Under the pieces are notes generated by a model. That model ran no database searches. It was not told where the DNA came from and saw only the letters and a program-made list of their open reading frames with translations. The translations under genes were made by a program, and so were the position numbers. A stretch of DNA of 37,847 nt from Oscillochloris sp. (GTDB taxonomy: Bacteria; Chloroflexota; Chloroflexia; Chloroflexales; Chloroflexaceae): assembly GCA_012032775.1 (NCBI GenBank), contig JAAUQO010000030.1, positions 1-37,847 of the forward strand. The letters are read 5' to 3'. This document shows positions 8,857 through 18,083 of this stretch, piece by piece. The stretch's first letter is position 1, and each line of letters starts with the position of its first letter.

Positions 8857-8873
8857 AATTACAATATTATACC
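8845..8873 (+). promoter_or_regulatory. Possible purL promoter
   Basis: TCGACA (8845-8850), 17 bases and TATACC (8868-8873) form a modest sigma-70-like match about 130 bases upstream of the purL ATG. The surrounding AT-rich stretch is unusual for this window and fits a promoter. Confidence 0.3.
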
Positions 8874-9002
8874 GCTATTTATCGACTTTGTGCGAAAATA
8901 CACGAACTACGCACGGAACGGCCCACCGCGCGAACCCTTTGCAAATTACTTTCCTTTCGGCTACAATCGCAAGCCCGGAGAGCAATCCACGCGGAAGCGA
9001 TT

Positions 9003-11980
9003 ATGAGCCAATTTCTGGTTACGGTAGGCCCGCGCAGTCCCGCTGCCGGCGGGGAAATCGTACAGTCGTTGTATTTGTTGGCCGGCGCGCACCTGCAACC
9101 CGCCGAGGTCGCACAGCTGGCCGCCGAGTTACTCCACGATCCGGTCGTGCAGACGGCCGACTGGTCGGTGCTTGATTCAACCGTGCTGGCTGACGATCGA
9201 TTGCCGGCAGGATGCGCGACGGCGCTGGAACTTGCCTATCGCCCCGGTGTCACCGACAACGAGGGCGAGAGTGTGCTGGAAGGCGCGCGCCGATTGGGCG
9301 TGCAAGCACTTGAGCATGCCCGCGCGGTGCGCCGCTACTGTCTTCCGGCGGGGATCGATCCGGTCGCCCGGGCCGCCGATCTGGCGATTGAGCTTGTGCA
9401 GCTTACCCTCACCTATGCGGCCGGTGCCGGCGCCGATCAACGGATTGCGCTCTACCATACCCTGCTTACGCCGCCCGGCGAAACCCGGCCCGAGATTGCC
9501 GCAGTCGCGCTGCATGCCGCCGACGATGCCGAATTGTTGCGCATCTCGCAGCAGGGGATTCTGGCCCTTGATCTGGACGAGATGCGGGCTGTGCGCGATT
9601 ACTTCATCGCGCTCGGGCGCGATCCCCTGGACGGTGAGCTTGAAACGATCGCGCAGACCTGGAGCGAGCATTGCAGCCACAAGAGTTTTAAGGCCCGCGT
9701 TCGGTATGAGAACCGGGAACCAGGAACCGAAAACCTTGACGGCACTATCAATGCTCGCCTTTACCCAGCGCTACAGATGCTTCAGCAAGATGTTGAGATC
9801 AATAGTTTGATCAAAACCTTTCTGATGGTTGCAACTGAGCGGGTGCTGGCGCAAAAAGAACAGGAGCCGCCACCGGTTCTTGGTTCTCGGATCGCGGTTC
9901 TGTCGGCGTTTGTCGATAACGCCGGGATCATCGCCTTTGGTGACGATCACGAGGTGTCGTTCAAGGTCGAGACCCATAATCACCCGAGTGCGCTTGAACC
10001 GTTCGGCGGCGCGAATACCGGGGTCGGCGGCGTGATCCGCGATGTGCTTGGGGTCTCGGCGCGGCCGATCGCCAACACCAATATCCTCTGCTTCGGCATG
10101 CCGAATACGCCGCCCGAAAGCGTACAGGCGGGCGTGTTGCACCCGAACCGGGTGGCAAGCGGCGTGGTGGCCGGCGTGCGTGATTACGGCAACAAGCTCG
10201 GTATTCCAACCGTAAACGGCGCCGTGGTATTTGATCCCGGCTATACCGCCAATCCGCTGGTCTACTGCGGTACACTCGGTATCGCGCCGCGCGCGCGCAT
10301 CCCCGCAATGTGGCGCCCGGCGATTATGTGGTGGTGCTGGGCGGGCGCACCGGCCGCGACGGTATTCATGGCGCAACCTTCAGCAGCATCGAACTGACCC
10401 ACGAGACGGCTGTAACAGTCGGCTCGGCGGTGCAGATCGGCGATCCGATCACCGAGAAGAAAGTGCTCGATGTGCTGCTGCAAGCGCGCGACCAACGGCT
10501 TTACTCGGCGATCACCGACTGCGGCGCCGGTGGCCTTTCGTCGGCGGTGGGTGAGATGGGCGCGGAAACCGGGGTGACGGTGGAATTGGCCGAGGTGCCG
10601 CGCAAATACGCCGGCCTGCAACCCTGGGAAGTCTGGATCTCGGAGGCCCAGGAACGGATGGTGCTGGCGGTGCCGCCGCAACATCTCGACCGGTTTCTGG
10701 CACTCTGCGCAAGCGAAGATGTTGAAGCTACGCCGATCGGGCGCTTCAGCGACGACAAACACCTCAAGGTCACCAATCACGGCGCAACGCTGGTTGATCT
10801 CGCGATGGCCTTTCTGCACGACGGTCGGCCGCAACGGGTGCTTGAGGCAGTGTGGGATGCGAAAACCGGGAACCGGGAACCAGGAACCGGAGTAGTTGGT
10901 TCGCAGTTCGCGGTTCCTGATCTGCTGCTGCACTTGCTCGCCCATCCGAACATCGCCAGCAAAGAGCGCATCATCCGCACCTACGACCACGAAGTTGGTG
11001 GGGCGACGGTGGTGAAGCCGCTGGTGGGGGTGCAGATGGACGGCCCCGGTGATGCGGCGGTGTTGCGTCCACTGCCGAACCTTGCGATCGGGCTGGCGTT
11101 GGGCAATGGGATCAACCCGCGTTATGGCCGGATCGACCCGTACTGGATGGCGTTGGCCGCCGTTGATGAGGCGCTGCGCAATATTGTGGCCGTCGGCGGC
11201 GATCCGACCCGCACCGCGATCCTGGACAATTTCTGCTGGGGTGATCCGCGCCGCGCTGATCGCATGGCCGGATTGGTACGCGCTTGCGCCGGCTGTTATG
11301 ATGCCGCACTGGCCTTCGGCACGCCCTTTATCTCCGGCAAGGACTCGCTCAACAACGAGTATCGCACGGTTGATGGCGAACGAGTCGCGATCCCACCGAC
11401 ACTGCTGATCTCGGCCCTTGCCCATGTCCCCGATGTCGCGCGCTGTGTGACAATGGATCTGAAGGCCGCCGGCAACAGCCTGTACCTCGTTGGCGTCACC
11501 CGTGCTGAGTTGCGCGGCTCGCACCTGGAGGCGCTCGGCGTCGATGTGGGCAACTCCGCGCTGCCGCAGGTCGATCTCGCTACGGCGCCGCAGGTATTCG
11601 CCACGCTGCATAGCGCAATAATGGCCGGGTTGCTCCGATCGTGCCACGATCTGAGTGAGGGCGGATTGGCGGTCGGCGCTGCGGAGATGATCATCGGCGG
11701 TGATCTGGGCCTGGATCTGGAACTGGCCACCCTGGGCGACGAACTCAGCAGCCAGGAAAAACTGTTCAGCGAATCGCCGAGCCGCTTTCTGGTGGAAGTC
11801 GCCCCCGAACAGGCTGCCGCGTTCGAGGCGCAGATGCACGGCGTGGCACTTACGCGCCTCGGCACGGTTACTACCACGCCGGAGTTGCTGATACGCGACG
11901 GCAAACGCGCATTGCTGCGCCTGTCCGGCGATCAACTACGACAAGCCTGGAAATCGGGCCTTGATGGGCTGGAGATCTGA
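9003..11980 (+). CDS. purL: Phosphoribosylformylglycinamidine synthase (large PurL), reading frame interrupted
   Basis: ATP-dependent enzyme converting FGAR to FGAM in purine synthesis. The family motifs WSEHCSHKSFKARV, KVETHNHPSALEPFGGANTG and GKDSLNNEY are present. At CCCC (10301-10304) the frame must move to -1. One extra C restores IPRNVAPGDYVVVLGG and a 992-residue protein, the size of PurL with an extended N-terminal region. In-frame AACCGGGAACC-type repeats add loops at about 9709-9734, 9873-9903 and 10862-10917. ATG 9003 starts MSQFLVTVGPRS; the frame is open further upstream but without similarity. No glutaminase domain is visible at the end, so a separate PurQ is expected. Confidence 0.9.
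10862..10917. repeat. AACCGGGAACC-type inverted repeat inside purL
   Basis: Tandem GGGAACC units on the plus strand (about 10866-10890) are followed, after a short spacer, by GGTTCGCAGTTCGCGGTTCC, the same kind of unit in reverse orientation. It translates in frame as GNREPGTGVVGSQFAVPD. A second opposing pair lies at 9709-9734 and 9873-9903 in the same gene. Confidence 0.7.
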
Positions 11981-12062
11981 TCGGTCGCGCGGCGGGCGAT
12001 ACAGTGGTGATCGGCGGGCGACACGGTGGTCGGCCCACATAATGAAACCCTACGGAACGGAT

Positions 12063-12875
12063 ATGGCAAACCTACAACCTCTACCTGATCCCGAAACCTT
12101 CGCCGAGGAGATGGAGGCTCGGTTGCGTGCGGCTGAAGGAATCACCGTCCATCAGCGCGACGGGCTTACACTGCGATTAAAGGTTGGGGGAACGGAACTA
12201 CAGGTAAACCTGGAGAACTTTTTCCGGGCCTATAGCCAGCAACCGGCAGCGATCGACCTTGTTGCCGAGACATTGCTTAACTCGCTGCGCAGCTACGACG
12301 GCAGCCGCACAGCCACCAGTTTCGCAAGTCTGCGCGAGCGGGTCTTTCCGATGCTGAAACCAATCGCCTTTCTGGCCAGCATCCGCGACCGCGGCCTGCC
12401 GATGGTGGTGTACCGGCCGTTTCTGGCGGATCTGATCATCACCTACGTCATCGATGAACCAACCAGTGTGTCGTATATCAATGAAGATCACCTGGAGCGC
12501 TGGCAGATCAGCGAGGTTGATCTGCGCGAACAGGCGATCACGAATCTGAAGCTGCGTACCGATGAACGCGGCAACTATACGGTGGCCGGCGAAGGCGCGC
12601 AGCGCCTGGTGGTTTTCAATACGCAGGACGGTTTCGATGCAACGCGCCTGTTGGTGACCTCGATGCTGGCCGAGTTGCAAGTGCAGTTTCCCGGCACCAT
12701 GGTGATCGGCGTGCCGAACCGCGATTTTCTGGTTGCCTTCAGCGATGCCGATGAAACAATTGCATCAAGTGTCGCCGCCCAGATTCAGCGTGACGCCGCC
12801 GAACGTGAGCATGGGTTGACGGATCAGTTGTTTCAACTGATCCAGGGCGAAGTCCGATTGTACGAGTGGGAATAG
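12063..12875 (+). CDS. DUF1444-like conserved protein
   Basis: A soluble protein of 270 residues without signal peptide or membrane segments. It resembles the DUF1444/YtpQ group: an N-terminal LRLKVGGTELQVNLENFFRAY region, a central VVYRPFLADLIITYVID segment, and near the C-terminus PGTMVIGVPNRDFLVAFSD. The function of the family is unknown. ATG 12063 was chosen because similarity begins at MANLQPLPDPETF; an earlier in-frame ATG at 12042 is possible. It sits 80 bases after purL in the same direction, with a membrane-protein gene next. Confidence 0.65.
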   Translation: MANLQPLPDPETFAEEMEARLRAAEGITVHQRDGLTLRLKVGGTELQVNLENFFRAYSQQPAAIDLVAETLLNSLRSYDGSRTATSFASLRERVFPMLKPIAFLASIRDRGLPMVVYRPFLADLIITYVIDEPTSVSYINEDHLERWQISEVDLREQAITNLKLRTDERGNYTVAGEGAQRLVVFNTQDGFDATRLLVTSMLAELQVQFPGTMVIGVPNRDFLVAFSDADETIASSVAAQIQRDAAEREHGLTDQLFQLIQGEVRLYEWE

Positions 12876-12913
12876 GCTTCACGCATCAGGCATCATGCTT
12901 TAGAAAGAGCCGT

Positions 12914-13615
12914 ATGGAGTTTGCTGCTATCTTGCTGACGTTGCTGGTGTACGGTGCGGCCGGATATATCTGGTGGTTGTTCCGAACGCCGATCTTTCTG
13001 ATCGCGATCCTGGCCGGTCATCTGAGTGCACTGGCATCGCCGCTCTGGCGCTTGCTCTATGGGCTGAATTATAGCGCCGGCCTGAATACGATTCAGGCCG
13101 TGCTCGGTCAACCGATCCCCTTCAGCTTGATCGTGGCGGCCGGTTGGTTCTACCCCTTACCCGCGTTGGTCGTACTCTATTTGTACCTGACGCGCTGGTG
13201 GTTTCCCGGCTATCTTACCGGCATGCTCACCTATGCGATCTTTCTGCTCTACCACCTGCTGATCGAGTCGCTCGGCTTGCGCAACAGTCTCTGGAGCTAT
13301 GAGATCGCCGGGCTACCGTTGGGCCTGAGTCGTCCGTTGCTCACCGCGATTATGTCGGGCTTGATTTCGTACGGCTTGCTCTATCTGGTGATCAACACCT
13401 ATCGCTCAAGCTGGCTGACAATGACGCTCACGGTATTGCCGGCGGCGCTTTTGCTGAGTCTGCTTGTCCATGGATTGCTTGGTGCGCCGATCTGGGCGAC
13501 ATTGATCCTCGGCGGGGCCGGATGGGCGCTGGCGCTCGGTACGATCTGCGCGCTGGGATTACTGGCCTGGGGCGTTCATATTGTCACACTCGGACTGGCA
13601 CGCAGCAATGGCTGA
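12914..13615 (+). CDS. Polytopic membrane protein of unknown function
   Basis: A 233-residue protein with about six or seven hydrophobic segments separated by short loops, for example at its N-terminus (MEFAAILLTLLVYGAAGYIW) and C-terminus. No transport or enzyme motif was recognised. ATG 12914 follows an AAAGAG sequence; the frame runs upstream but codes for charged, dissimilar residues. Its end overlaps the start of aat by eight bases, so the two are probably co-transcribed. Confidence 0.6.
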   Translation: MEFAAILLTLLVYGAAGYIWWLFRTPIFLIAILAGHLSALASPLWRLLYGLNYSAGLNTIQAVLGQPIPFSLIVAAGWFYPLPALVVLYLYLTRWWFPGYLTGMLTYAIFLLYHLLIESLGLRNSLWSYEIAGLPLGLSRPLLTAIMSGLISYGLLYLVINTYRSSWLTMTLTVLPAALLLSLLVHGLLGAPIWATLILGGAGWALALGTICALGLLAWGVHIVTLGLARSNG

Positions 13616-14225
13616 GACGCGGCTCACCCCGGAATTGTTGATCACGGCCTATCGCCGCGGGATCTTCCCCATGGCCGATGATGACGGCCAGATTGGCTTC
13701 TACGAGCCGACAATTCGGGCGATCATCCCCCTTGACAATCGCTTTCATGTGTCGCGCCGGCTTGCCCGCACAGTCCGCTCGGGCTATTTTGAAGTGCGCG
13801 TTGATTCCGCTTTTACGGCAGTGATGGAATCCTGCGCCGAGATCACGTCGGATCGGCCAAGCACCTGGATCTCCGATGAGTTGGTGCATGCCTATAGTGC
13901 GTTGCATCGCAGGGGTGTGGCCCACAGTGTTGAGTGTTGGCGCGAGGGCCGGTTGGTGGGCGGGTTGTACGGCGTGGCGATCAACGGCCTTTTTGCCGGC
14001 GAGAGTATGTTCCACCACGAACGCGATGCGAGCAAAGTCGCCCTGGTGTATCTGGTGGAACGGCTGCGCCGGGGCGGCTTCACGCTGCTCGATACGCAGT
14101 ATATCGTCGGCGACCATATGCGCCAGTTCGGCACGATTGAGATTTCACGCGCCGAATATCACCGCCTGTTGCGGGCGGCGTTGGCAGTGAATGCGACGTT
14201 TCACCCGGAGATGCCTGAGGTGTAA
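13608..14225 (+). CDS. aat: Leucyl/phenylalanyl-tRNA-protein transferase
   Basis: A 205-residue enzyme that adds Leu or Phe to proteins with N-terminal Lys or Arg, marking them for ClpS/ClpAP degradation (N-end rule). The family hallmarks are the N-terminal YRRGIFPMADDDG, SVECWREGRLVGGLYG, GLFAGESMFH and LLDTQYIVGDHMRQFGTIEISRAEY. ATG 13608 lies within the 3' end of the preceding membrane-protein gene. Its length is close to the family norm, slightly short at the C-terminus. Confidence 0.93.
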   Translation: MAETRLTPELLITAYRRGIFPMADDDGQIGFYEPTIRAIIPLDNRFHVSRRLARTVRSGYFEVRVDSAFTAVMESCAEITSDRPSTWISDELVHAYSALHRRGVAHSVECWREGRLVGGLYGVAINGLFAGESMFHHERDASKVALVYLVERLRRGGFTLLDTQYIVGDHMRQFGTIEISRAEYHRLLRAALAVNATFHPEMPEV

Positions 14226-14312
14226 GGCCTGAAGCCGAGGGCGCTGTTACGCGTCTCGGGCGCCACAGATTGGGCGATCCAGCAGGATCAGCGGCGCTAA
14301 AACACCTCAGGC
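14213..14312. repeat. Widely spaced 11-bp inverted repeat between convergent genes
   Basis: GCCTGAGGTGT (14213-14223) and ACACCTCAGGC (14302-14312) are exact inverted copies, 78 bases apart, between the convergent aat and DUF1028 genes. The left arm includes the end of aat. It may act as a bidirectional stop structure; no T-run is seen. Confidence 0.4.
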
Positions 14313-14324
14313 GATCGTCGTCCT

Positions 14325-15206
14325 TTACGCATTTGCGGCGCGTTTGCGGCGGATGAATTCAACCACGCGCGGATCGATCTTGTTCTGATCAAGGCCGATC
14401 AGGCGCACTTCCAGGTTCTCGACACCGCCATAGGTTTCCAGCGCCGTGCGGGTCAACTCCTCGAAGCGACCATCGGTGCGCCCGCCGTAGTAACCTGCTT
14501 CAACCAGAAACGCCTGGATCTCACTGGTCAACTCGGGGGTAAGCGGAATCAATGTCGCCGGGTCGGGGCTGGTGAGGTAGAAGCGGTGCAATCTGAGCAG
14601 GCGAGTTACCTCATCGAGCGGTTCTCCGTGATCATCGACGCGCAGATCGATATAGCGATCATGGGTGCCGCCATACGATCCACCGGCGCGGGCGACATAC
14701 AAGGCCGCCGATTGGCGTCCCCGCCGATCCCCGCCGGCAACTTCGGCTGCCTGCAGGGCACTGAGTAAGCGCTCGGCCAACTCACCGGCGCTGCCCTCAA
14801 ATGCCTCGGCCATCGCCGTGATCACGCGCTCGCCGACCAGAATGTTACCCTGAACCGCATAGCCGATCCCGACCCGATGACCGGCCCAATGCATACACTC
14901 GCTGCCGGTATGAACCGCGACAGTACCGGCACGATCGACCAGCGCCACTTGTCGCTGGGCCACCGCCGGATCTTCAAGCAGCAACCGTTCCAACGCCTCG
15001 CCGGCCGTCAGACCACCGGCCATTAGTTCCAGCCCAGCGGGACCAAAACGGACATTGGCATGGGCCTGGGTTGCCACGGCACCGACGCCGGCACGAGCCC
15101 ACGGTACCACGGCGCCAACGGCAAAAAACTTCGATTGAACAGCGACCCCGAGGTCGCCACTGGCCGGATCGCGAGCGACAATTGAGTACGTAGCAACAAT
15201 CGACAT
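14325..15206 (-). CDS. DUF1028 protein with C-terminal peptidoglycan-binding-like domain
   Basis: A 293-residue protein starting MSIVATYSIVARDPASGDLG, typical of DUF1028, a family with an Ntn-hydrolase-like fold and no established reaction. The first about 215 residues fit that domain (VQSKFFAVGAVVPWA, then GYAVQGNILVG). The last about 75 residues (LTPELTSEIQAFLVEAGYYG, then FEELTRTALETY) resemble the short peptidoglycan-binding-like domain often fused to DUF1028. ATG 15206 has GGGAG upstream and fits the conserved start better than an earlier in-frame codon. It has no signal peptide. Confidence 0.82.
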   Translation of the reverse strand: MSIVATYSIVARDPASGDLGVAVQSKFFAVGAVVPWARAGVGAVATQAHANVRFGPAGLELMAGGLTAGEALERLLLEDPAVAQRQVALVDRAGTVAVHTGSECMHWAGHRVGIGYAVQGNILVGERVITAMAEAFEGSAGELAERLLSALQAAEVAGGDRRGRQSAALYVARAGGSYGGTHDRYIDLRVDDHGEPLDEVTRLLRLHRFYLTSPDPATLIPLTPELTSEIQAFLVEAGYYGGRTDGRFEELTRTALETYGGVENLEVRLIGLDQNKIDPRVVEFIRRKRAANA

Positions 15207-15324
15207 ATGCTGCTCCCTGACTACGGGCATGGGCGGTCAATCGTTGCCAGTATACAACTGTTTGGGCGTAGTTTGCCCGAAGCGAGCAAGCCACACCCAA
15301 ACACAGGGTTAGCGCTGTTTCGAA

Positions 15325-17085
15325 TTAGACATACCCCAGTGCGCGCATGGCGTCGTGGGTGCTGCGATGCACACGACTCTGGCCCAGATCGCGCAGGAAA
15401 TCCGACTTACTCAGGCGATCCATCACCGGCCCCTTGATCTCGCTCAGATGCAGTTCGACGCCGCTGTCGCGCAGTTCATGGTGCAGATGCTCCAGGGTAT
15501 GCAGGGCACTTGAGTCGATGAAATTGATCGCCGAACCGATCAGCACCACATGGCGCAACTCCGGCCGCTCGGCCACAATCCGCAGCAGCGCATCCTCCAG
15601 GTAGCGCGTGTTGGCGAAGTACAGGCTCTCATCAATCCGCACCGCCACCACCTCCGGCCAGGTTTGCACTTTGTGGCGCAAAATGTTGCGATAGGTCTCG
15701 CCTTCCAGATGACCAACCACGGCGATATGCGGGCGGCTGGTACGCCAGAGGTAGAGCAGCAGCGAGACGCCGACGCCGACAAAAATTCCATTCTCGATGC
15801 CCAGCACCAGCACTGCAACAAAGGTGATCAGCCAGGTGGCGGCATCGCCGCGATTGGTACGCATAATCTGCAACGGCTCGCGCAGATCGACCAGACTGAA
15901 GACCGCCACAAGCACAGTTGCCGCCAGCACCGCCTGCGGCAAAAAGGTAAAAAGCGGCGTGAAGAAGAGCAGGATCAGGGCGATCGCGGCGGCGGTGATC
16001 AACGAGGCGAGGCCGGTAATTGCGCCGGCCTGCGCATTCACCACCGAGCGTGAGAAGCCGCCGGTAACCGGGTAGCCGCCGAAGAAGCCGGCCGTCACAT
16101 TCGCCGCACCAAGGGCAATCAGTTCCTGATCGGGATCGATCACCTGGCGGCGCTTGCTGGCCAACGAACGGGCAACGGCAATCGACTCAACCACGCTCAC
16201 CAGCACAATCGCCAATGCACCGGGCGCAAGGGCTTCCATGTCGGCGAAACGTGCCGCAGGAAGCTGCGGCAGTGCGATCCCGGCCGGGATTGCGCCGACG
16301 ATCGCAACTCCGGCGCTCAGATCGAGCCGGGCCAGCCAGACCACCAGAATCCCGCCGATCACGGCGATCAGCGGCGCACCACTGACAATTAATGTTACCG
16401 CCAGCGCCGGCAGGCCGGCCTTACGCAGGAGCGGCCGCAATCCGTGGCGGAAAAACAGCAACAAACCAACCGTCGCCAAGCCGATTGTAAGGGTTGCAGC
16501 GTTCGCCTGAGGTAACCTGGTGAAGGCCAGCGCCAGTGTTTCAAAGATCGTCTCGCCGCCGAGCGACACTCCAAGCAGATATTTCAACTGGCCGACCGCG
16601 ATAATCAGCGCCGAAGCACTGGTAAACGCGGCGAGCACCGGGTGCGAGATGAAGTTCAAAACCACGCCGAGCCGCGCCACGCCAAGCACCAACTTCAGCG
16701 CGCCGACCATCAGCGCCAGCAGCAGAGCTAATTCCAGATAGCGCGGGCTGCCGGCTGCGGCCAATGGACTCACCGCCGTGAAAACCAGCAGCGAAGTGAT
16801 TGCCACCGGGCCAACCGAGAGTTGGCCGGAGGTGCCGAGCAGCGCATAGATCGCCAGCGGCACCACGGAAGCATACAAACCAACCTGGGGCGGCAGGCCG
16901 GCCAACTGGGCGTAGGCCATGCTCTGCGGGATCAGCATGATCGCCGTGACAATGCCGGCCACCAGATCACTCGGCAGATCGGCACGCCGATACTGCGCAA
17001 GCCAGTTAAGAAATGGAAGATAACGCCGCAAACCATGTGCTGGAGTGCGACGAGCGGCGGCACGGACGGTGCTCGTCGCAGCCAT
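15325..17085 (-). CDS. SulP family anion transporter with STAS domain
   Basis: A 586-residue inner-membrane protein. The N-terminal 440 residues contain about 10-12 hydrophobic segments with the SulP signature region (AGIVTAIMLIPQSMAYAQLA, GLPPQVGLYASVVPL). The last about 110 residues form a cytoplasmic STAS domain (AINFIDSSALHTLEHLHHEL). SulP proteins carry sulfate, bicarbonate or other anions; the specificity cannot be read here. The position at the end of a sulfur-transfer gene series suggests sulfate or another sulfur oxyanion. A strong GGAGG site precedes the ATG. Confidence 0.9.
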   Translation of the reverse strand: MAATSTVRAAARRTPAHGLRRYLPFLNWLAQYRRADLPSDLVAGIVTAIMLIPQSMAYAQLAGLPPQVGLYASVVPLAIYALLGTSGQLSVGPVAITSLLVFTAVSPLAAAGSPRYLELALLLALMVGALKLVLGVARLGVVLNFISHPVLAAFTSASALIIAVGQLKYLLGVSLGGETIFETLALAFTRLPQANAATLTIGLATVGLLLFFRHGLRPLLRKAGLPALAVTLIVSGAPLIAVIGGILVVWLARLDLSAGVAIVGAIPAGIALPQLPAARFADMEALAPGALAIVLVSVVESIAVARSLASKRRQVIDPDQELIALGAANVTAGFFGGYPVTGGFSRSVVNAQAGAITGLASLITAAAIALILLFFTPLFTFLPQAVLAATVLVAVFSLVDLREPLQIMRTNRGDAATWLITFVAVLVLGIENGIFVGVGVSLLLYLWRTSRPHIAVVGHLEGETYRNILRHKVQTWPEVVAVRIDESLYFANTRYLEDALLRIVAERPELRHVVLIGSAINFIDSSALHTLEHLHHELRDSGVELHLSEIKGPVMDRLSKSDFLRDLGQSRVHRSTHDAMRALGYV

Positions 17086-17105
17086 AAGGAACCTCCGCTG
17101 CTTTA

Positions 17106-17148
17106 TGGACGGAGATGTTTTCGACTACGCCGAAACCATCTCCGTCCA
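17106..17148 (-). repeat. Hairpin between the DUF442-type gene and sulP
   Basis: TGGACGGAGATG (17106-17117) and CATCTCCGTCCA (17137-17148) make a perfect 12-bp stem with additional pairing inside. It lies in the 75-base gap before sulP. Without a T-run it is more likely an RNA-processing or partial attenuation structure, or a dispersed palindrome, than a full terminator. Confidence 0.55.
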
Positions 17149-17160
17149 CAAAGACATAAC

Positions 17161-17667
17161 CTACCCGGCGGGCTGCCCGGCAGCCCGATCCAGATAATCA
17201 TCGGCGCAGAACTCAAACGTCTCCAGGGCATCGGCCTCATAACCGGCGGCCCGTAACTCGGCCTCGGCCTGCGCGCGACTCCAGCCATGGTGTTCGGTAC
17301 GATACAGCAGCCAGATCAAGCCGACCCGCGTAGCGCTGCGGCAGTGAAACACTAACTTGCCGGTATCGGGATTTTCGACAATTGCGGCAAATGCCGCCAG
17401 ATGCTCCGGCTCCAACAAGTAGGCCGGCCAGGGCGCGTGAATATAGCGCAGCCCGGCGGCCTCGGCATTGCGCGCCTGCTCGGCGGCGCGTTCGGGATCG
17501 CTGCGAATATTCAGCACCGTGACATAGTCGTCGGCAGCGAAGCGGGCCCAATCTTCAGGGGCCGGTTGCGCCGCCAGCAACACATTCGCCGTAACGGCAT
17601 AGCTGGGCAAACCGGCCTGTTCGGCCTGCGCATGCAGCGCGCCGCACGGGGGATGATCGTTGTTCAC
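17161..17667 (-). CDS. DUF442-type phosphatase-like / putative sulfurtransferase protein
   Basis: A 168-residue cytosolic protein with the phosphatase-like loop HCRSATRVG near residue 110 and an upstream VLNIRSDPERAAEQ segment, as in the dual-specificity-phosphatase-like DUF442 family. Members are found fused to or beside persulfide dioxygenases and rhodaneses and are thought to handle sulfane sulfur or act as phosphatases. The GTG start has AAAGG seven bases upstream and lies three bases after the rhodanese stop, which indicates co-translation. The function is inferred from context. Confidence 0.7.
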   Translation of the reverse strand: MNNDHPPCGALHAQAEQAGLPSYAVTANVLLAAQPAPEDWARFAADDYVTVLNIRSDPERAAEQARNAEAAGLRYIHAPWPAYLLEPEHLAAFAAIVENPDTGKLVFHCRSATRVGLIWLLYRTEHHGWSRAQAEAELRAAGYEADALETFEFCADDYLDRAAGQPAG

Positions 17668-17670
17668 GTT

Positions 17671-18027
17671 TTAGCCTTTCCGCGTCGGATAACCGGCCCG
17701 CTGCCAGGCGATCATGCCGCCGGTCAGGTTCAGGGGCTGATTGAAGCCCTGGCGGGTAAGTTGTTCGCAAGCGACGCTGCTGCGATTGCCTGACCGACAG
17801 ACACAAACGATCGTCGTGTCTTTGGGCAATTCCTTCAGGCGCATCGACAGCATCGGCAACGGCAGCAGGCGCGAACCGGCGATATGGCCGTCGTAGTTGT
17901 ACTCTTCCGACGAGCGAACATCGAGCAGGAAGAGTTTCTCAGCGCCATCAATGCGGCGCTTCAGTTCATGCACATCGATCGCGGACGGCCCGGACTCGGC
18001 GCGGTTACGAAAGAGATTCTGGAACAT
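17671..18027 (-). CDS. Single-domain rhodanese (sulfurtransferase)
   Basis: A 118-residue protein with the rhodanese fold markers FLLDVRSSEEYNYDGHIAGS and the active-site loop VCRSGNRSS, where the Cys carries the persulfide, followed by LTGGMIAWQRAGYP. It moves sulfane sulfur between donors such as thiosulfate or glutathione persulfide and thiol acceptors in the cytosol. A ribosome-binding site (AAGGA) precedes the ATG. It lies between the DsrE-like gene and the DUF442-type gene in one apparent operon. Confidence 0.9.
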   Translation of the reverse strand: MFQNLFRNRAESGPSAIDVHELKRRIDGAEKLFLLDVRSSEEYNYDGHIAGSRLLPLPMLSMRLKELPKDTTIVCVCRSGNRSSVACEQLTRQGFNQPLNLTGGMIAWQRAGYPTRKG

Positions 18028-18083
18028 CGGAGTTATCCTTATGTTCGCTGATGCGGCAAAGCCACACCAGCGAACCGCTCGGC

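Noticed and set aside
8598-9002. N-terminal extension of purL to 8598
   Set aside because: The extension overlaps menF on the other strand and the intergenic hairpin and shows no PurL similarity. The conserved start is near ATG 9003.
5994-10304. Programmed -1 ribosomal frameshifting in menD, menF and purL
   Set aside because: No X-XXY-YYZ slippery heptamer followed by a structure was seen at the breaks, and three shifts in one gene (menF) would be very unlikely. A missing base is simpler.
10262-11935. Long open frame (557 codons) on the minus strand opposite purL
   Set aside because: It is a shadow of the GC-rich purL coding sequence. The plus strand has clear PurL motifs, and the minus product is rich in Arg, His and Gln with no family pattern.
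12866-12913. Upstream extension of the membrane-protein gene
   Set aside because: The added residues come from a gap with TCACGCATCAGGCATCATGC repeats and overlap the previous stop. ATG 12914 has a better site and begins the hydrophobic segment.
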